Shown here: positions 24,497 through 36,126 of the stretch, piece by piece
How positions within the stretch are numbered: position 1 is the first letter of the stretch
Layout: each line of letters begins with the position of its first letter
NCBI GenBank assembly: GCA_012976225.1
Contig: JAAVVG010000019.1
Location: 558,001-622,000, forward strand
DNA from: Golubevia sp. BC0850
Lineage: Eukaryota; Basidiomycota; Exobasidiomycetes; Golubeviales; Golubeviaceae
Length of the DNA: 64,000 bases
Direction: 5' to 3'
Made by a program: the position numbers and the translations under genes
Notes under the pieces: model-generated
The model's database searches: none
What the model was told of the DNA's origin: nothing
What the model saw: the letters and a program-made list of their open reading frames with translations, nothing else

Positions 24497-25565
24497 TCAA
24501 AAAATTTCACTAAAAGGACGAAGATCCAATTCATGAGTCCAAGCAGATCTAGGCTGTTTCCAAACCGAGACGAAAGATTCAGCGATATCATCTGGATTCA
24601 ATCTTGTGTTTGGACCTTTGGCTGGACCCATAACCTTTCGTAGAGCAGGACAATTCCATTGAGACAAACCAAGCCAGGGGAAAAGAAAGACAGAAGGGGA
24701 AGATCATCAGTTCCAAAGATTTGGGAATCTTGAAGAGGGGGGGGGGGAAGAAGCTCGGAGAACAAGATCTTCTCTTCTTCAAGTTGGTGTAACCTACCTC
24801 GTCCATATTTTCTGAATCTATGAAACCATCTAGAATGACATGACAGACATGAATACCCTTTGGATGGAATTCTCTAGCTAGAGATTGAGCTAAAGACCTA
24901 ACTCCAAATTTGGCTGGAGAGAAAGTTGAAAATTTACCTCCAGCTTTAAGAGATGCTGTAGCTCCGGTGAAGAATAATGCACCACTGATTTGATAGAAGA
25001 CAGAGAAGAGAGGAAAGAGACTGGGGTGAGATCAAGACATCCGGAAAGACACAGATGATATCTGATCTGACACTGCTGCGTTTGGAACATAGATCTTGAG
25101 TTTCTGATACTGAGAAAAAATCCAAACACCATAAGACAAGAGCTCACTTAGGAGAAGAAGAGCATCTTGACTCTCAATAGCTTCAATCATAGCCTGAGAA
25201 AAGAGAAACCCTCCCTTGACATGAGTTTCATAAGCTGAATCCAATTGTTCTACTTTTGAATCTCTAAAGTGAGTCATGCTGAAACCTCCTCCAGGATTAC
25301 GAACTCCAACAGTAGGATTACCCAAATCTTTTCTGATCGAAGAAAAAACGTTTGCTAGACCAACTGGGTCACTAGCTGAGACGGGATAACCTTTTGCTTT
25401 TCCATTGTTTGGATCCTGATTGATTCTAGAAGCCAAGTCTTCTAATTTTGGAAGAGTTCTAGCTAATAAAGCGACGTTGAGACCTTATTTTGCGAAAGCT
25501 CTTGCGACTGAAAAACCGAGGCCTTCTCCCGCTCCTAGGATGACTGCAACTCCTGGCTTTAACAT
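24497..25565 (-). pseudogene. Short-chain dehydrogenase/reductase with in-frame stop
   Basis: The start at 25565 gives MLKPGVAVILGAGEGLGFSV, the NAD(P)-binding GxGxGxG turn of SDRs. At codon 27 (25485-25487) there is a TAA. Reading continues correctly after it with GLNVALLARTLPKLEDLA, so the stop interrupts an otherwise intact Rossmann fold. Next come VRNPGGGF in place of the NAGG motif, and ALFFTGATASLKAGGKFS with FSPAKFGVRSLAQSLAREF in exon 24798-24984, where a Lys-containing motif follows the strand as in this SDR subfamily. Exon 24497-24634 ends WTHELDLRPFSEIF, a family-typical end. The donor after 25148 and the acceptor at 24985 do not agree in phase, a second sign of damage or an unseen small exon. 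It may be a recent pseudogene or may reflect a sequence error. Confidence 0.7.
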
Positions 25566-25939
25566 GATCAGAGATTGAAGTCGGATATTGGACTGGGGAT
25601 GCAGAAAGAAAAGATTGAGGATAAGAAAACTCAAATTTGAAGAAATATCAAGATTGAAGGGACCACGATAAGAAGTCGATTTTGGCGAAGATCTTCTTCT
25701 TTCCTCTCCCCATAACATTTCAAATTCTTGCCAAACTTTCGACGACGTTCACCTTTCGATTTCAAGTAAACATTCATTTAAATTTCCAGTTGGATTCCTT
25801 AATAGACGCTTCTTTATACTTCCGTCAACCAACAGTCAGACCCAGCCTCAAGATAGCACAGCCAAGTTTGGTCAAACCTCCTATCTCTCAACCAAGTTTC
25901 TTCTTTCTTCTCTCTTTTACCCAATTCCTGAAGGAAATC
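25566..25939. promoter_or_regulatory. Shared upstream region of SDR and Izh3-like gene
   Basis: These 374 bases separate two divergent starts. The plus-strand side is CT-rich with TTCTTTCTTCTC tracts before the Izh3-like ATG. No specific operator is recognised; the promoter role is inferred from layout. Confidence 0.4.
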
Positions 25940-28565
25940 ATGTCTTCTTCAAGCAAACTAAGCCAAAAGATTCTTTCAGACGATTTCCTACTGAAGGGAA
26001 ACTCTAACTTCCCCTCAACTTCAATTTCAAACTCTACCTCTTCAGTTGGAGCTCCTCCTCGAAGAATCAAACATCGTCGACGAGCTTCTCAACCTGCTTT
26101 CTCTTTCGCTCATTCTGCTAATTCCTCAACTTCAACTTCTTCCAATTACCCCTCAATTCCATTCGGTCATTTCTATCCAACTGCAGTAGAAGCTTACGCA
26201 GTTTCAGCTGCAACTCAAACTGATTCTTCAGACGAATCTACAAGTGCAAGTGGCACTGAGGAGGAAGACGATTCAGAAGAAGAAGCCTTCTGGAATGGTA
26301 GAAGTAGGCGAGCTGATGGCTTGGAATATGTGAGTACACAGAGGCACAGAGTGTTTGTGAAAGTCGGGGCAAATTGGGGGTGGGCTATCAGGTGGTTCAA
26401 CTATACTACTTCCCTCTTTTAAGATCTGACTAGCTTTGTTGCTGTATTTGAAACTCTGAGTCCAAGTCTCAGAGGAAGAGAAGGCGCATCGAGTTGAGGA
26501 TCAGTCAGTTTGGGTGGAGCCAAGAGGTGGAGCATGCACAGACACCATAGCGAACCTCGCCACAACTGACCCAACTTCTTTACCCTAATTTATCTCCATG
26601 TCTAGCTCGACCTATCTCTTTCTCTGCCCTTTCGTCTAGCAACCGCTCGAAGTCAAATGTTAATCTATCTCACAGAATTAGAAACCAGAGTTAGAAATCT
26701 CTATTCAAACTCTCATCCTCAAGATCCATTAAACAAATCCATTCAAACCCAATTATCCAAATTTCACTCCCAACTAGAAGCTTTCAAAGAAGACCTCAGA
26801 AAGCTGGTGTCACTTCTACCTTCTCCACCTCAAACACTTTTCTTTCCGATTCGAGCACCTCAACAACTAACTGCCAAAATCGCTCTAGCACCTTCCGTAG
26901 CTTTAGCATTTGCAAAAACTGGACCTCAATCTTTAGCTGCTGAATGGGATAGATTATCTAATGCTATTCAACTTCATTTACCGGACACGACCTTTCCACT
27001 TTCATTGAATTTAGCTGGTGAAACTAGTCTTAATCTATTGGAAAAGATGCAGATCAAATTCGAAGCTTTACAAGATTCAGTCAGTGGTTTGACTTTAAGA
27101 GGTTTCGTTTCTTCTGCCTCTGACGATGGGAAGAAGAAATTGGAAGGAGATGGACAGATTAGTGGTATTCCTTCTTCTCCTTCTTTCGCTAGAAGATTGG
27201 AACTCAGAATGAGCTCATTCTCAAAGGATGCTAGTGTCAGAGCTCAAGAAGTTGGAGCGAAAGCTAAGGAAACTGCTAGAGATACCGAAGAAACTCTTTA
27301 CAGAGCTGCTTTGGAATTGGCTGGTGCTGCTGGAAGAGGGAAGAGAGCTTTGATTGAATATAGACATTTACCAACCGTCTGGAAGAATAATGGTGAGCAC
27401 TATCCAATGAGGTTTGTTGTTGAAACTAAATTTACTGACGTTTCATCTTGATCGCCTCTTCTCTCTCAGAACACATTCTCAGTGGATATCGATTCATCCC
27501 ATTCCAAGAATGGCCAACTCTCATTAAATCGACTTTCGAACTTCACAACGAGACTTGGAACATTCAAACTCATCTTTGGGGAATCTTAATCGTCCTGCCT
27601 TTATTCTGGCCATCAAAAGGTTTAGATCCGGATACAACGCCGATGGATCGTTTAGTTCAAACTCTCTATCTCTGTGCAGCCATCAAATGTTTAGCTCTCT
27701 CTGTTTCCTGGCATGTTATGGCAGGATGTAGTGACATTCACATTTTCGAAGGTTTCGCCTGTTGCGATTTCGTTGGTATAGCTTGGTTAATCGCAGCAAG
27801 TGTTTGGACTCTAGTCTATAATGCTTTCTACTGTCAACCTAATCTAGCTTTCTTCTATTCTTCAACTACCTTTGTTGTTGGATTGGTTGGTGCTATCTTA
27901 CCTTGGGCTAAATGGTTTAACACTAGAGAAGCCAAACCCTATAGAATTGCTACCTTCTTAACCATGTGCTTCACTGCTTTAGCTCCTTTCACTCATGCAG
28001 CTTTTGAACATGGTTTTGTTAAAAGCTTCGTTTTCTTTAGTCCTATTATTCCTAGTTTAGCTTTCTATGTCGGAGGATTGGTCTTCTATGCTCTTCAGTG
28101 GCCGGAGAAGAGATGGCCTGGAAAGTATGATCTTGGGGCTAATTCTCATGTTATTTGGCACGTGAGTTTTCGTTTCTTTCTCTGCTTTCCTCTTTCAGTC
28201 GTCACTAGGTTCTGATACTGACTTGAAGATCTCTTCCGTCCTACTCTTCCTTCGTATCCCTCCCTCACTTGCCCCTCCCCCTTTAGATCGCAATCGTCCT
28301 AGCAATCTTAATGCACTATAGAGCAGCACTTCAATTTCATGCCAACAGGTTCGAGTTCTCTTGTGCAGCTTCTAACCCTCCAGTCTCAGGTTTAAGTGGA
28401 GCTGCAAGCAAACTAGTAGAAGCTGTTGGTGGATTACATGGAGTTGAAGGTCTTATGAGAGCAGATGAAAAGGTTCACGAAGGTAGAATCGCTCTAGGAA
28501 AATTAGGTCATGGAGCTGTTGGAAGAGCTTGGGATTCAATGATGAAGTGGATTCAAACCTGGTGA
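25940..28565 (+). CDS. Izh3-like PAQR family membrane protein
   Basis: Four exons join in phase: 25940-26329, 26606-27392, 27470-28161 and 28287-28565, giving 715 residues. The N-terminal 390 residues are soluble: Ser-rich with an RRIKHRRRAS basic patch, an acidic EEEDDSEEE patch, and then helical, charged sequence beginning YLTELETRVRNLY. The C-terminal part is a seven-helix PAQR/hemolysin-III domain. It has SGYRFIPFQEW and NIQTHLWGI, then SWHVMAGCSD, CDFVGIAWLIAAS, and NSHVIWH split by the last intron. The histidines and aspartate match the metal-binding set of the family. The long N-terminal extension is as in yeast Izh3, tied to zinc and lipid homeostasis (known). Only the second acceptor at 26605 keeps the frame; the nearby one at about 26640 does not. 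Confidence 0.85.
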
Positions 28566-29562
28566 TTTGGAGAAAGGTGTTCTCTCATTTCCATATCTAC
28601 TTCAACTGCTTCAAGCTTTACTTACTGTCTCAATGGTGAGATCTTCAGTCTTTAAATTCTTTCTTTCTTCCTTCATGATTTCTTCTCTGGTTTCTCCTTC
28701 CATCACACTCCTTCCGTCGCATCATCTCATTTCCGATTTCCCTCTCATGTAAATGAGCCATCTTTTGTTATCTTTCTTTTACCATCTTGAACCGCATACG
28801 GCTACCCTAGTACTGCAATTGTCATCCAAATCTGTTGCTCTCCCGATGATTCAAAAGAGTTGATGCTCAAGCCGAGAATGAGACATGCGAAGGACCAAGA
28901 TTCCTAGGGGTGAAGATTACCATTCATCTCCACATCTCAATCTAGAAGAGAAAAAAAGATGCTTGAGGGAGAGAAGGTAGCAATTCTATAGGGTCTAGCT
29001 TCTCAGCGTTAAATCATTTAGCCCAATAAAGGGTACGCGGATTGGGTATACCTCGCATTTACTTCTTCTCTTAGAACCCTATCCCTATCTAATCCCCCCC
29101 CCCTCCTTTTTCTTCTCTTTCTCCTACCCTCTAGAAACCAACAGATAGGAAAGTTTCTGTCTTTCCGGAAATCGAAACGAGATCAAGATTTTTCCGCACT
29201 CCATACCTCTCTTCTCCCCCCGTTCTCACCTAGTCACCTTTTAAATCTCGGCCACTCACTGAAGCTGAAATTGATCAATGAATTGCGCTTAACTTTTCCT
29301 GTTTGGCTGCTTTGTCTTCCATCTGATAATGTTCCGCCTTGCACCCTCTCGACTTTCGACTTTCGACTTTCATCCTTCGTCCCTTTTGCATGTGTTCCCG
29401 TCCGCTTTCACCGAAGCTAATTCTTCAACTTTGGTCTCGTTCTTACTTACGATACATCCATGACGAAATCAATTCCTCAGAAGTCCGGCTCAGAGCTGAG
29501 CAATGATAGGGGCTTTGCCTTCGAGTCCTCGACGCACATTTCGTCCTGTCCTTTCTTTGTGA
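28566..29562. other. Non-coding stretch, Izh3-like gene to rhodanese gene
   Basis: About 1 kb holding the 3' UTR of the upstream gene and the promoter of the next. It includes a run of ten C at 29094-29103 within a pyrimidine-rich tract (29090-29140) and a repeated cgactttc near 29348. No gene or RNA seen. Confidence 0.45.
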
Positions 29563-30391
29563 ATGAAACATCTCTTAAAAGTCAAACGCTTTCTGTCAAA
29601 ACCGAGTTTCATCCCATCTAGATTTCTCTACACCATGTCGATTTCAAGACCTTACGAGTACATCTCTGCAGAAAGCCTGGCAGAAAAGTTGAAAGTCGGT
29701 CAAGATGGAAAAAACCAAATCAAGATCATCGACGTCCGAGATGACGATTTTGAAGGTGGAAACATTCCAGGAGCCATCAACATCCCGTCTACTGTCTTCG
29801 ATGACAAGGTCCAAGGCTTGGTCGAGACTTTGAAAGGAGGTGAGTAGTGAATTGCTCGTTCTCGTAATCTCAGTGCAAGGTTCAGGCAGCAGGCTGGATC
29901 TTCGAAGGCTTTCAATGTCTCCTCTCGATGGTGATCTCCCTTCTCTCTTTCAATGGATCGCACAGTGAAAGAGGTCGTCTTTCATTGCTCGCTTTCTCAG
30001 CAGCGGTAAGTGACGTCTTGTGCAAGAATCTTCTTACGCCGCAGACCTTCATCTTCCTCACTCGCCTTCTTCCCTCCCTCGTTCTCCCTCAATGCTCTTG
30101 TACGTGAGCAGAGGCCCGAAGTCTGCTAGGGTGTATAGAGAGGTCAGAGACTCGGTACGAGGAGAACAAGGATCTGATCAACAGGTGCTAGTCTTGAGAG
30201 ATGGCTTCGCTGGCTTCGTTGCTAAGTACAAGGTAAGAAGTGCTCTAACGCTATCACTCTAGCTTGGTGTTTCGAGTGCGCAAGTGTACTGAGACTCAGT
30301 TCCAATCTCCCCAACTGCCTTTCCTCTCACTGCTTAGGATGATGCTCAACTGGTGGAGAAGTTCGACGAAGAAGCCTGGAAGTGGCGCTGA
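29563..30391 (+). CDS. Cdc25-like rhodanese phosphatase (Ych1/Ibp1 type)
   Basis: Four exons join in phase: 29563-29839, 29966-30005, 30112-30232 and 30338-30391, giving 163 residues. The rhodanese core shows IKIIDVRDDDFEGGNIPGAI, the CH2A-like strand and DVR motif. The catalytic loop HCSLSQQRGPKSA fits HCX5R with the RGP typical of small fungal Cdc25/arsenate-reductase-like enzymes such as S. pombe Ibp1 and yeast Ych1. DGFAGF follows. Two in-frame starts exist. The upstream one adds 24 residues (MKHLLKVKRFLSK...) that are basic, lack acidic residues and look like a mitochondrial presequence. The inner start at 29635 gives MSISRPYEYI, the usual cytosolic length. It is convergent with Fet3. 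Confidence 0.87.
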
Positions 30392-30664
30392 AGAACGATC
30401 CAGCTTTCTCAAACTCATATTAGCTACAGCATTGATTAGCAAGAACCAATCCTGATTGAGTAAAGAAGACTACATTCGACGATGACAAGAAGACGGTGGA
30501 AGGCAAAGGTTCCTAGAGACAAAGAAGGCGGACGGCCCGTGTTTCTTTTAAAGCCAATGCGATCAAATCAAGCTGGTGTGAGAAATCAGAATGATTTGAA
30601 GAGACAAATATCCAAAGAAAGGATGAAGAAACAAGGCTAGTATCTACCAGGGAGGCCGCTACTC

Positions 30665-33250
30665 CTATTCCTCGTCAGCGGTCTCTGTACCACTCCAGCC
30701 ATAGGTGATGACAGTGATGATCCCAAGAAGCGCTGTGATAGCACATCCGATGAATGTTCCAATGGCCTTGCCAGTCCAGCCTGTCTCTAGATAGGGGACC
30801 TCTTTTGGAAGACTGCCGAAGTCGGTGGCCTGGAGAACGAGAGGGAATTGGGGAGATGGGATCAGTAAGGAGCCGTCTCGGCGTCGTTGGTGAAGAAGTA
30901 TACGACGCTCACAGATTCTATTCCGCCTGCGTTCCCAGTGGGGCTGCGTCCGTCAGCGATGCACTGCTGGTCGATGAAAGACGGAGGCTTAATCAAGCTT
31001 TGGATCAGAGTAGGAGCCTCAACGAAGATTGCAGCCAGACCACTCTCCAGATGCCATTCGATGTCTGCGCAAACAGAATTGAAGAAAGGTACCATAAGCA
31101 CAAGAGAGAGGAGTCCGTCGATCAGTGAGATTACTAATGATCTCGACTTCACTTCTTGTTCTTCGACTGCACTCACGACAATGGAGAAACCAAGCTCCTG
31201 GGTTGTCAGCTCTGAATCTGAGAGTGGCAGATCCTCCAGGAGGCACAGTCACAGTGTCTCTTCTCATTGGATTGGCAAGACCTTCGACGAGAGGCGGGTT
31301 GACCTCTGGATCGTCTGAGGTCACGTCTTGAGACTTGTGGACGACTTGGAAGTGATGACCGTGAAGGTGAAAGGGATGTTTCCCGGCGTCCCAGTTGAAG
31401 ATGACGATCTGAACCTCGTCCATGTGGTTCAGCACGTAGGCGTTGGAATCCGGACCATAGACTGAAACGTCGGTGGAGAGATTGCCCATGGAGAGGGCAG
31501 AGTTAAGAGTTGGGGTCTGAGGGACAACGAAGGTGATGTTGTTGAAGTCTGCGTAGTTCTGACCATTGGATCTGGTGTTGAAGTTGACGTTGAGGTCGTG
31601 ATTGACGTCCATTCCCAACATCTCCTTGACGATGGAAGGCGAGAGCTTCAAATCGTCGAAGTAACCGAACTCGTCCCAGACCTTGACTTCTCCAAAAGGC
31701 AGGTCCACCCCATAAGACAAATTAGAGGTGATGTTGAGTTGGAGCTCCTCCGGAACCACATCGAACATGTCTGGATCGAGGTTGGCATGGATCTTCCAAT
31801 TCGAGGTCGTGTCGTTTCTGGCGGTGACCAAGACCGAGTATCTCTGTAGAGAGTCAGGCAGGCATGTAGAATGTCAGTCAGATAAGCTAAGAAGAACCCG
31901 AAACAAGTAGCAGAAGACTGCAGAAGAGCTCACCTGGGCGACACTGATGGGAACAAAATCAGTCGCAAACTCGTCGACATCGACTCCATCGACCTCGATG
32001 ATCCTCATGTCGTGACCATCAATCCAGAAGTTGAACATGGACAAGGCGGAAGTGTTGATGAGTCTCAACCTGTAGGTTCTTCCGGGAACGAACGAGATAG
32101 TTGCGTTCTCGTTGTAGCCTGGGACGTATTCTGCTTGAGGAGAGGACGAGTTGGTCCTAGCGAAGTACATGAGTCCGGATTCTGGGACTGGCTCCGCCTG
32201 AGTGATATGAGTGAAGGAATGAGGATAGCGTAAGATTATGAAGCGGCTAAAGAGATCTGAAAAGGAAAGATGAAAAGGTAAACTCACCCCAGTCGGATTC
32301 TTGTCGTTCAAGAACTCATTCCTCAAAAGATCCGTGTGGTTTCTATGATACCAATCTCCAAGGATCACCGTGTAGTCTTCGTCGTAGGTATGGAAGATGT
32401 CTGCTTGCTGAACGGGATGAACGATGAATGGAGCTCGAAGCCCATCGACGTACTGCCCAGCGAAGTGTCCGTGGATCCAGTAGGTCCCCCACTGCTTCTG
32501 CCTATCGGCAGGCGATGATGGTGAATTCAGAAGTTCGTAGGTGAAGGTACTGGAGGCTGGGATTGGGCATTGAGTGATCCCAACAGCTCCATCGAAGTAA
32601 GACGTCTGATTGAAGAATTGGCCGTGAGCGTGAAGAGCGGTCCCCACTCCAGTGTTGAGCTGGTTGGTGGCATGGATTCTGACGACATCTGTTTCGTTGA
32701 CGTTCTGAGAAGTAGAAGACGAGGAGGAGAGAAGGAGAGAAGGAAGATTAGAATGGATACACTTTTTGAAGGAAAGGCTCCGAAGAGAAGGTTTGGCTTG
32801 GCTTTTCTCGATTGAGTTCGCATTCTTCGAATGCCAACTCTTGCTATATAACACTTCAACCTTTTCTTCTTCACTTCAAATTTCATCCTCTCTTCCCATT
32901 TGCAAGAGGGTTTCATGAAGGTAGAACTCTAGCTTCCTCCCAGCCACTCAATTTCATCTCAGCTCCACTCTCAAGACCAACGCCACTGGCTCCAATCCAC
33001 CAGCAACCAGCAATCATCTTCCAAGCTATGAATTTCCAATTTCAAGACTCACGATAATAGGAGGTGGCCAAGTTCCATTGACTCCGATAGCATACCTTCC
33101 GACGCTTTGACCATTCTCATCATTCAGAAGCCCATCTGGATTGACTCCTTCCACCCATTCAATGTTCCACCACAACTCCACAAGAGCTGATTTGACAACC
33201 AGAGGAGCCAGAACCAAGGATAGCAAAGTTGATCTTGTTAATAGAAGCAT
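30665..33250 (-). CDS. FET3: Fet3-type multicopper ferroxidase
   Basis: Six minus-strand exons join in phase: 33053-33250, 32288-32704, 31934-32197, 31177-31843, 30913-31064 and 30665-30829, giving 620 residues. There is a signal peptide (TLLSLVLAPLVV) and three cupredoxin domains. Copper motifs are visible: ALHAHGQF, WGTYWIHGHFAGQY, HPFHLHGHHFQVV, and WFLHC joined to HIEWHLESGL. A single C-terminal helix (AIGTFIGCAITALLGIITVI) with a short acidic tail anchors it in the plasma membrane, which separates Fet3 from secreted laccases. It oxidises Fe2+ for uptake by Ftr1 (known). The neighbour Ftr1 starts 311 bases away in the opposite direction, which supports this role strongly. The ALHAHGQFF copper site reads HAH where many relatives have HFHG. 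Intron 1 is 348 nt. Confidence 0.93.
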
Positions 33251-33561
33251 TTGAGAGGATTACTTTGCTTTTGGAGGAGGAGAGATGGATCTCTGCACTG
33301 TCTCTTCAAAGTTTCGAAGAGGTTAGTTGTTGCTGCTTTGCAGATTGATAGGAATCAGCTTAATCAGCTCAACATGATCTTGAAATTCCAAAGGGTTCTA
33401 TTGGACTAGACTCGACGGAAGGGGGCTATCTCTTCCTAGATCAGATGGATTAGGACTGAGTTGGAAACCAGCACCCATCTTTCGATCTTTCAATCTCTTT
33501 AAGTTGGCCGTTCTCTTCCTTCTTCCTCTCTTCACCTCACCATCGACTGAGAAACAGCAAG
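33251..33561. promoter_or_regulatory. Bidirectional Fet3/Ftr1 promoter
   Basis: These 311 bases separate the two start codons of the iron uptake pair. GATA-type cores are present: TGATAG at 33346-33351 on plus and AGATAG at 33426-33431 on minus. Both fit HGATAR, the site of iron-responsive GATA repressors such as Urbs1/SreA (known). The motif is short, so chance hits are expected. The promoter role follows from layout; iron control is inferred. Confidence 0.55.
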
Positions 33562-35410
33562 ATGCCAAACGTCTTTGCTCCAGCCATCTTCTTCATCGCT
33601 TTTCGAGAAGCTCTCGAAGCCTCTCTGGTCATCGGAATTCTAACCGGTCTTCTAGAGTCTTTGGTCAAGGAATCCACTCCAGCAGCTTCTTCCACTCAAT
33701 CCTCCATCTCTTCGAGCTCGGGATCTGGGTCCAACCACTCGGATATTCAAGAGTCCAATGCAAATGATTTGATTATCAAGGAGGAGGAGACGCAAGAGAG
33801 GAGGGTCTTGATTAGGAAGTTGAGGAGGCTCATCTTTCTCGGTGCTGGCTGCGGTCTTTTGGTCTCTTTCATCATCGGTGCAGCCTTCTTGGCAGTCTTT
33901 TACACCCAGACCACTGATCTTTACGGGAAGTCGTGAGTGTCGAGAGGGGGTGAAGAGAGAGAAGAGCGTTCTTGTTCTTCGCTTGAGTGCATGTCCGGCA
34001 AGCTGATCATTCGATTCCTACTCCTTCCGAACTCCTACTTTCGATTCACACAGAGAGGAGCTCTGGGAAGGTGAGCTAGCCAATCGAGGCGCGAAGAGGC
34101 AGTCCCCTCGCCTGGCTGACTTGGCTGATTTCAATCTTCTTTCCACAGGCATCTTCAACCTCGTCGCCGTTCTCTTGATCACTCCAATGTCTCTAGCCAT
34201 TCTTCGGGCTGATAGATCTCGAGCCAAGTGGAGACTGAAGCTCAAGGACGCTTTTGAAGGAAAAGTAGACGTCACCAAGTTGAGTTCAGAGCCAACAGCT
34301 GAAACAGGCGGAGCCCTATCTGCTGTTCACAAAACTGGAGAGAAGATCTCAAACTCAAATCACAACCAAGAAGAAGAAGAAGGCATCATCACAGTCCCTC
34401 AACTCTCCTCGAATGGAAACGACCTGAGCTCACCAGCTTCGGAAAAAGCAGACGGACTCTCAACTTCAGGTTCCAACTCTAACACTCAACAAAGCAACTC
34501 ACAAGTGGAGAAGAAGACCTGGATTCAGAAACTACGTCACATCGTCCTATCACCTTCGACTCTCTTCGCCTCCAAAGGCACCTTCACGATCTTCATCATC
34601 CCGTTCGTCACTACTTTAAGAGAAGGATTGGAAGGGGTGGTCTACGTAGGAGGTGTCTCTCTAGGTCTTCCAGCAAAGTCGATTCCTCTTCCAGCTATCG
34701 TTGGTATCCTCGTCGGCCTAGGGATCGGAATCTTCCTCTGGAAGGGGGGTTCATTCGGTCAGATCAGAGCGTTTTTGATCTTGTCCACTTGCTTCCTCTT
34801 GATCATCGCTGCTGGAATGGCTAGTCGTAGTATCTACTACCTCCAGTTCTATGGCTACGTTCAGAAAGTCGGAGATGGCGCTGCTGGTGAGTGGAAGGGG
34901 TGGGAGAGGCAAGGGTAGAAGAATCGAAGTCGAACCTGACACGCTCTCTTTCTTCTTTTCGACAATTCAGAATCTGGATCCGGTCCTGGCTCCTACGATC
35001 ACTCCAAGTACATCGCTCACTTCGACTTTGGTAATCCAGAGAATAACTCGTGAGTGCGAGAAGTCACTGACATGAATCTCCTCTCGACTCGACTAGAAGC
35101 TGACTGTCTTCTCGTCCTCTTTCTTCGCTCTCTTTCATCCAGTGGAGGTACTGGATGGGGCGTGCTGAACTCCTTGACTGGTTACAACAACACTTGGACT
35201 TATGGCTCTACTCTCACCTACGTTTTCTACTGGCTTTTCATCATTGGATACCTACTTTACGCTTTCTGGTCAGAAGGAAGACTAGCTTTGACTCTTCCTG
35301 GATCTAAAAAGCATCTATGGGAATCGAAGAGAAGGATTCAGATGAGGGAAGAGAGAGAGAAGAGAAGATGTGAGAAGTTGGAGAAGAAGGCTGAGGAGGG
35401 CAGGAAGTAA
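33562..35410 (+). CDS. FTR1: High-affinity iron permease Ftr1
   Basis: Five exons join in phase: 33562-33932, 34054-34070, 34149-34886, 34971-35049 and 35143-35410, giving 490 residues. Exon 2 is only 17 nt and encodes EELWE with split codons. Two REXLE-type iron motifs are present: FREALEASLV near the N-terminus and TLREGLEGVVYVGG in the middle. The first has Ala in place of the usual Gly. Seven hydrophobic segments fit Ftr1. Two polar insertions, one after the first helix (Ser-rich) and one of about 80 residues before the second REGLE (Asn/Ser/Glu-rich), make it longer than yeast Ftr1 (about 400). The C-terminal tail is Lys/Arg/Glu-rich. It transports iron oxidised by Fet3 at the plasma membrane (known). 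Confidence 0.93.
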
Positions 35411-36126
35411 TCGATGTTCGTTTCTATCTTTGTTGTTCTCTCAAGTAATGGTCTATCGCTTCTTCATGCAAATCCCAGGACGTTTTGAGTCCCGAACTTG
35501 CGTCTTGCAAAATGTTTCGTCGTCTTCAGACTCTTGACTGATGACCTTCTGCTCCATGCACTTCTGGCAGCATGGAGCAGAGCCATCGAACAATGATGCA
35601 CATAGATGGGATGTCTTTGAAGGCTTCCCAGAACATAAGTATTCTATGAGAGGTAAACTTGGTCGAGAAGAAGCGAGCCTTGGTAGAGAGAAGCAGAAGT
35701 TTTCACTGTTGAGATGAGTGCCTGACGACGATGGAAGGAGATCACCCATCTTCAAGCCAAGAAAAAGGTAGCATGCCCCTCTTCATCTGGACATAAGAAG
35801 ACAAGCTGTCTTTTCGATCCTTGAGAGAAGTGTCATTCCAGCTTCAAGGTTCAGACTGGGGATGAGACGAAGGGAGAATGAGAGGTAGCTCGTGAAGGGC
35901 AGATTCTTGAAAACTCTTTCGCACTCCAGCAGACTTCTGTTTCTGAAACTCGATGATATGGTTGAAAGTTAGAAAGAGCAGTTATTCAGATTTTGGTAAT
36001 GAAACAAAGAAGGTTGGGATTTGAGAGCCCGTCTTGTCGTCACTTTTCTTCCCCTTCTCTATCTAACGCCACATCTCCTTGGTCTCCAAACTGGCCGTGC
36101 ACATGATCTGATCGATCACCACCTCC
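35411..36126. other. Convergent intergenic region Ftr1 to aldolase
   Basis: About 715 bases between two genes that end toward each other. A frame at 35453-35755 (minus) has several Cys but no splice context or known motif. No gene is supported. Confidence 0.45.

Noticed and set aside
24735-24750. G-run inside the SDR intron
   Set aside because: A simple homopolymer, with no further structure.
35453-35755. Cys-containing frame on minus between Ftr1 and the aldolase
   Set aside because: Lies in a convergent 3' region without splice signals or family resemblance.
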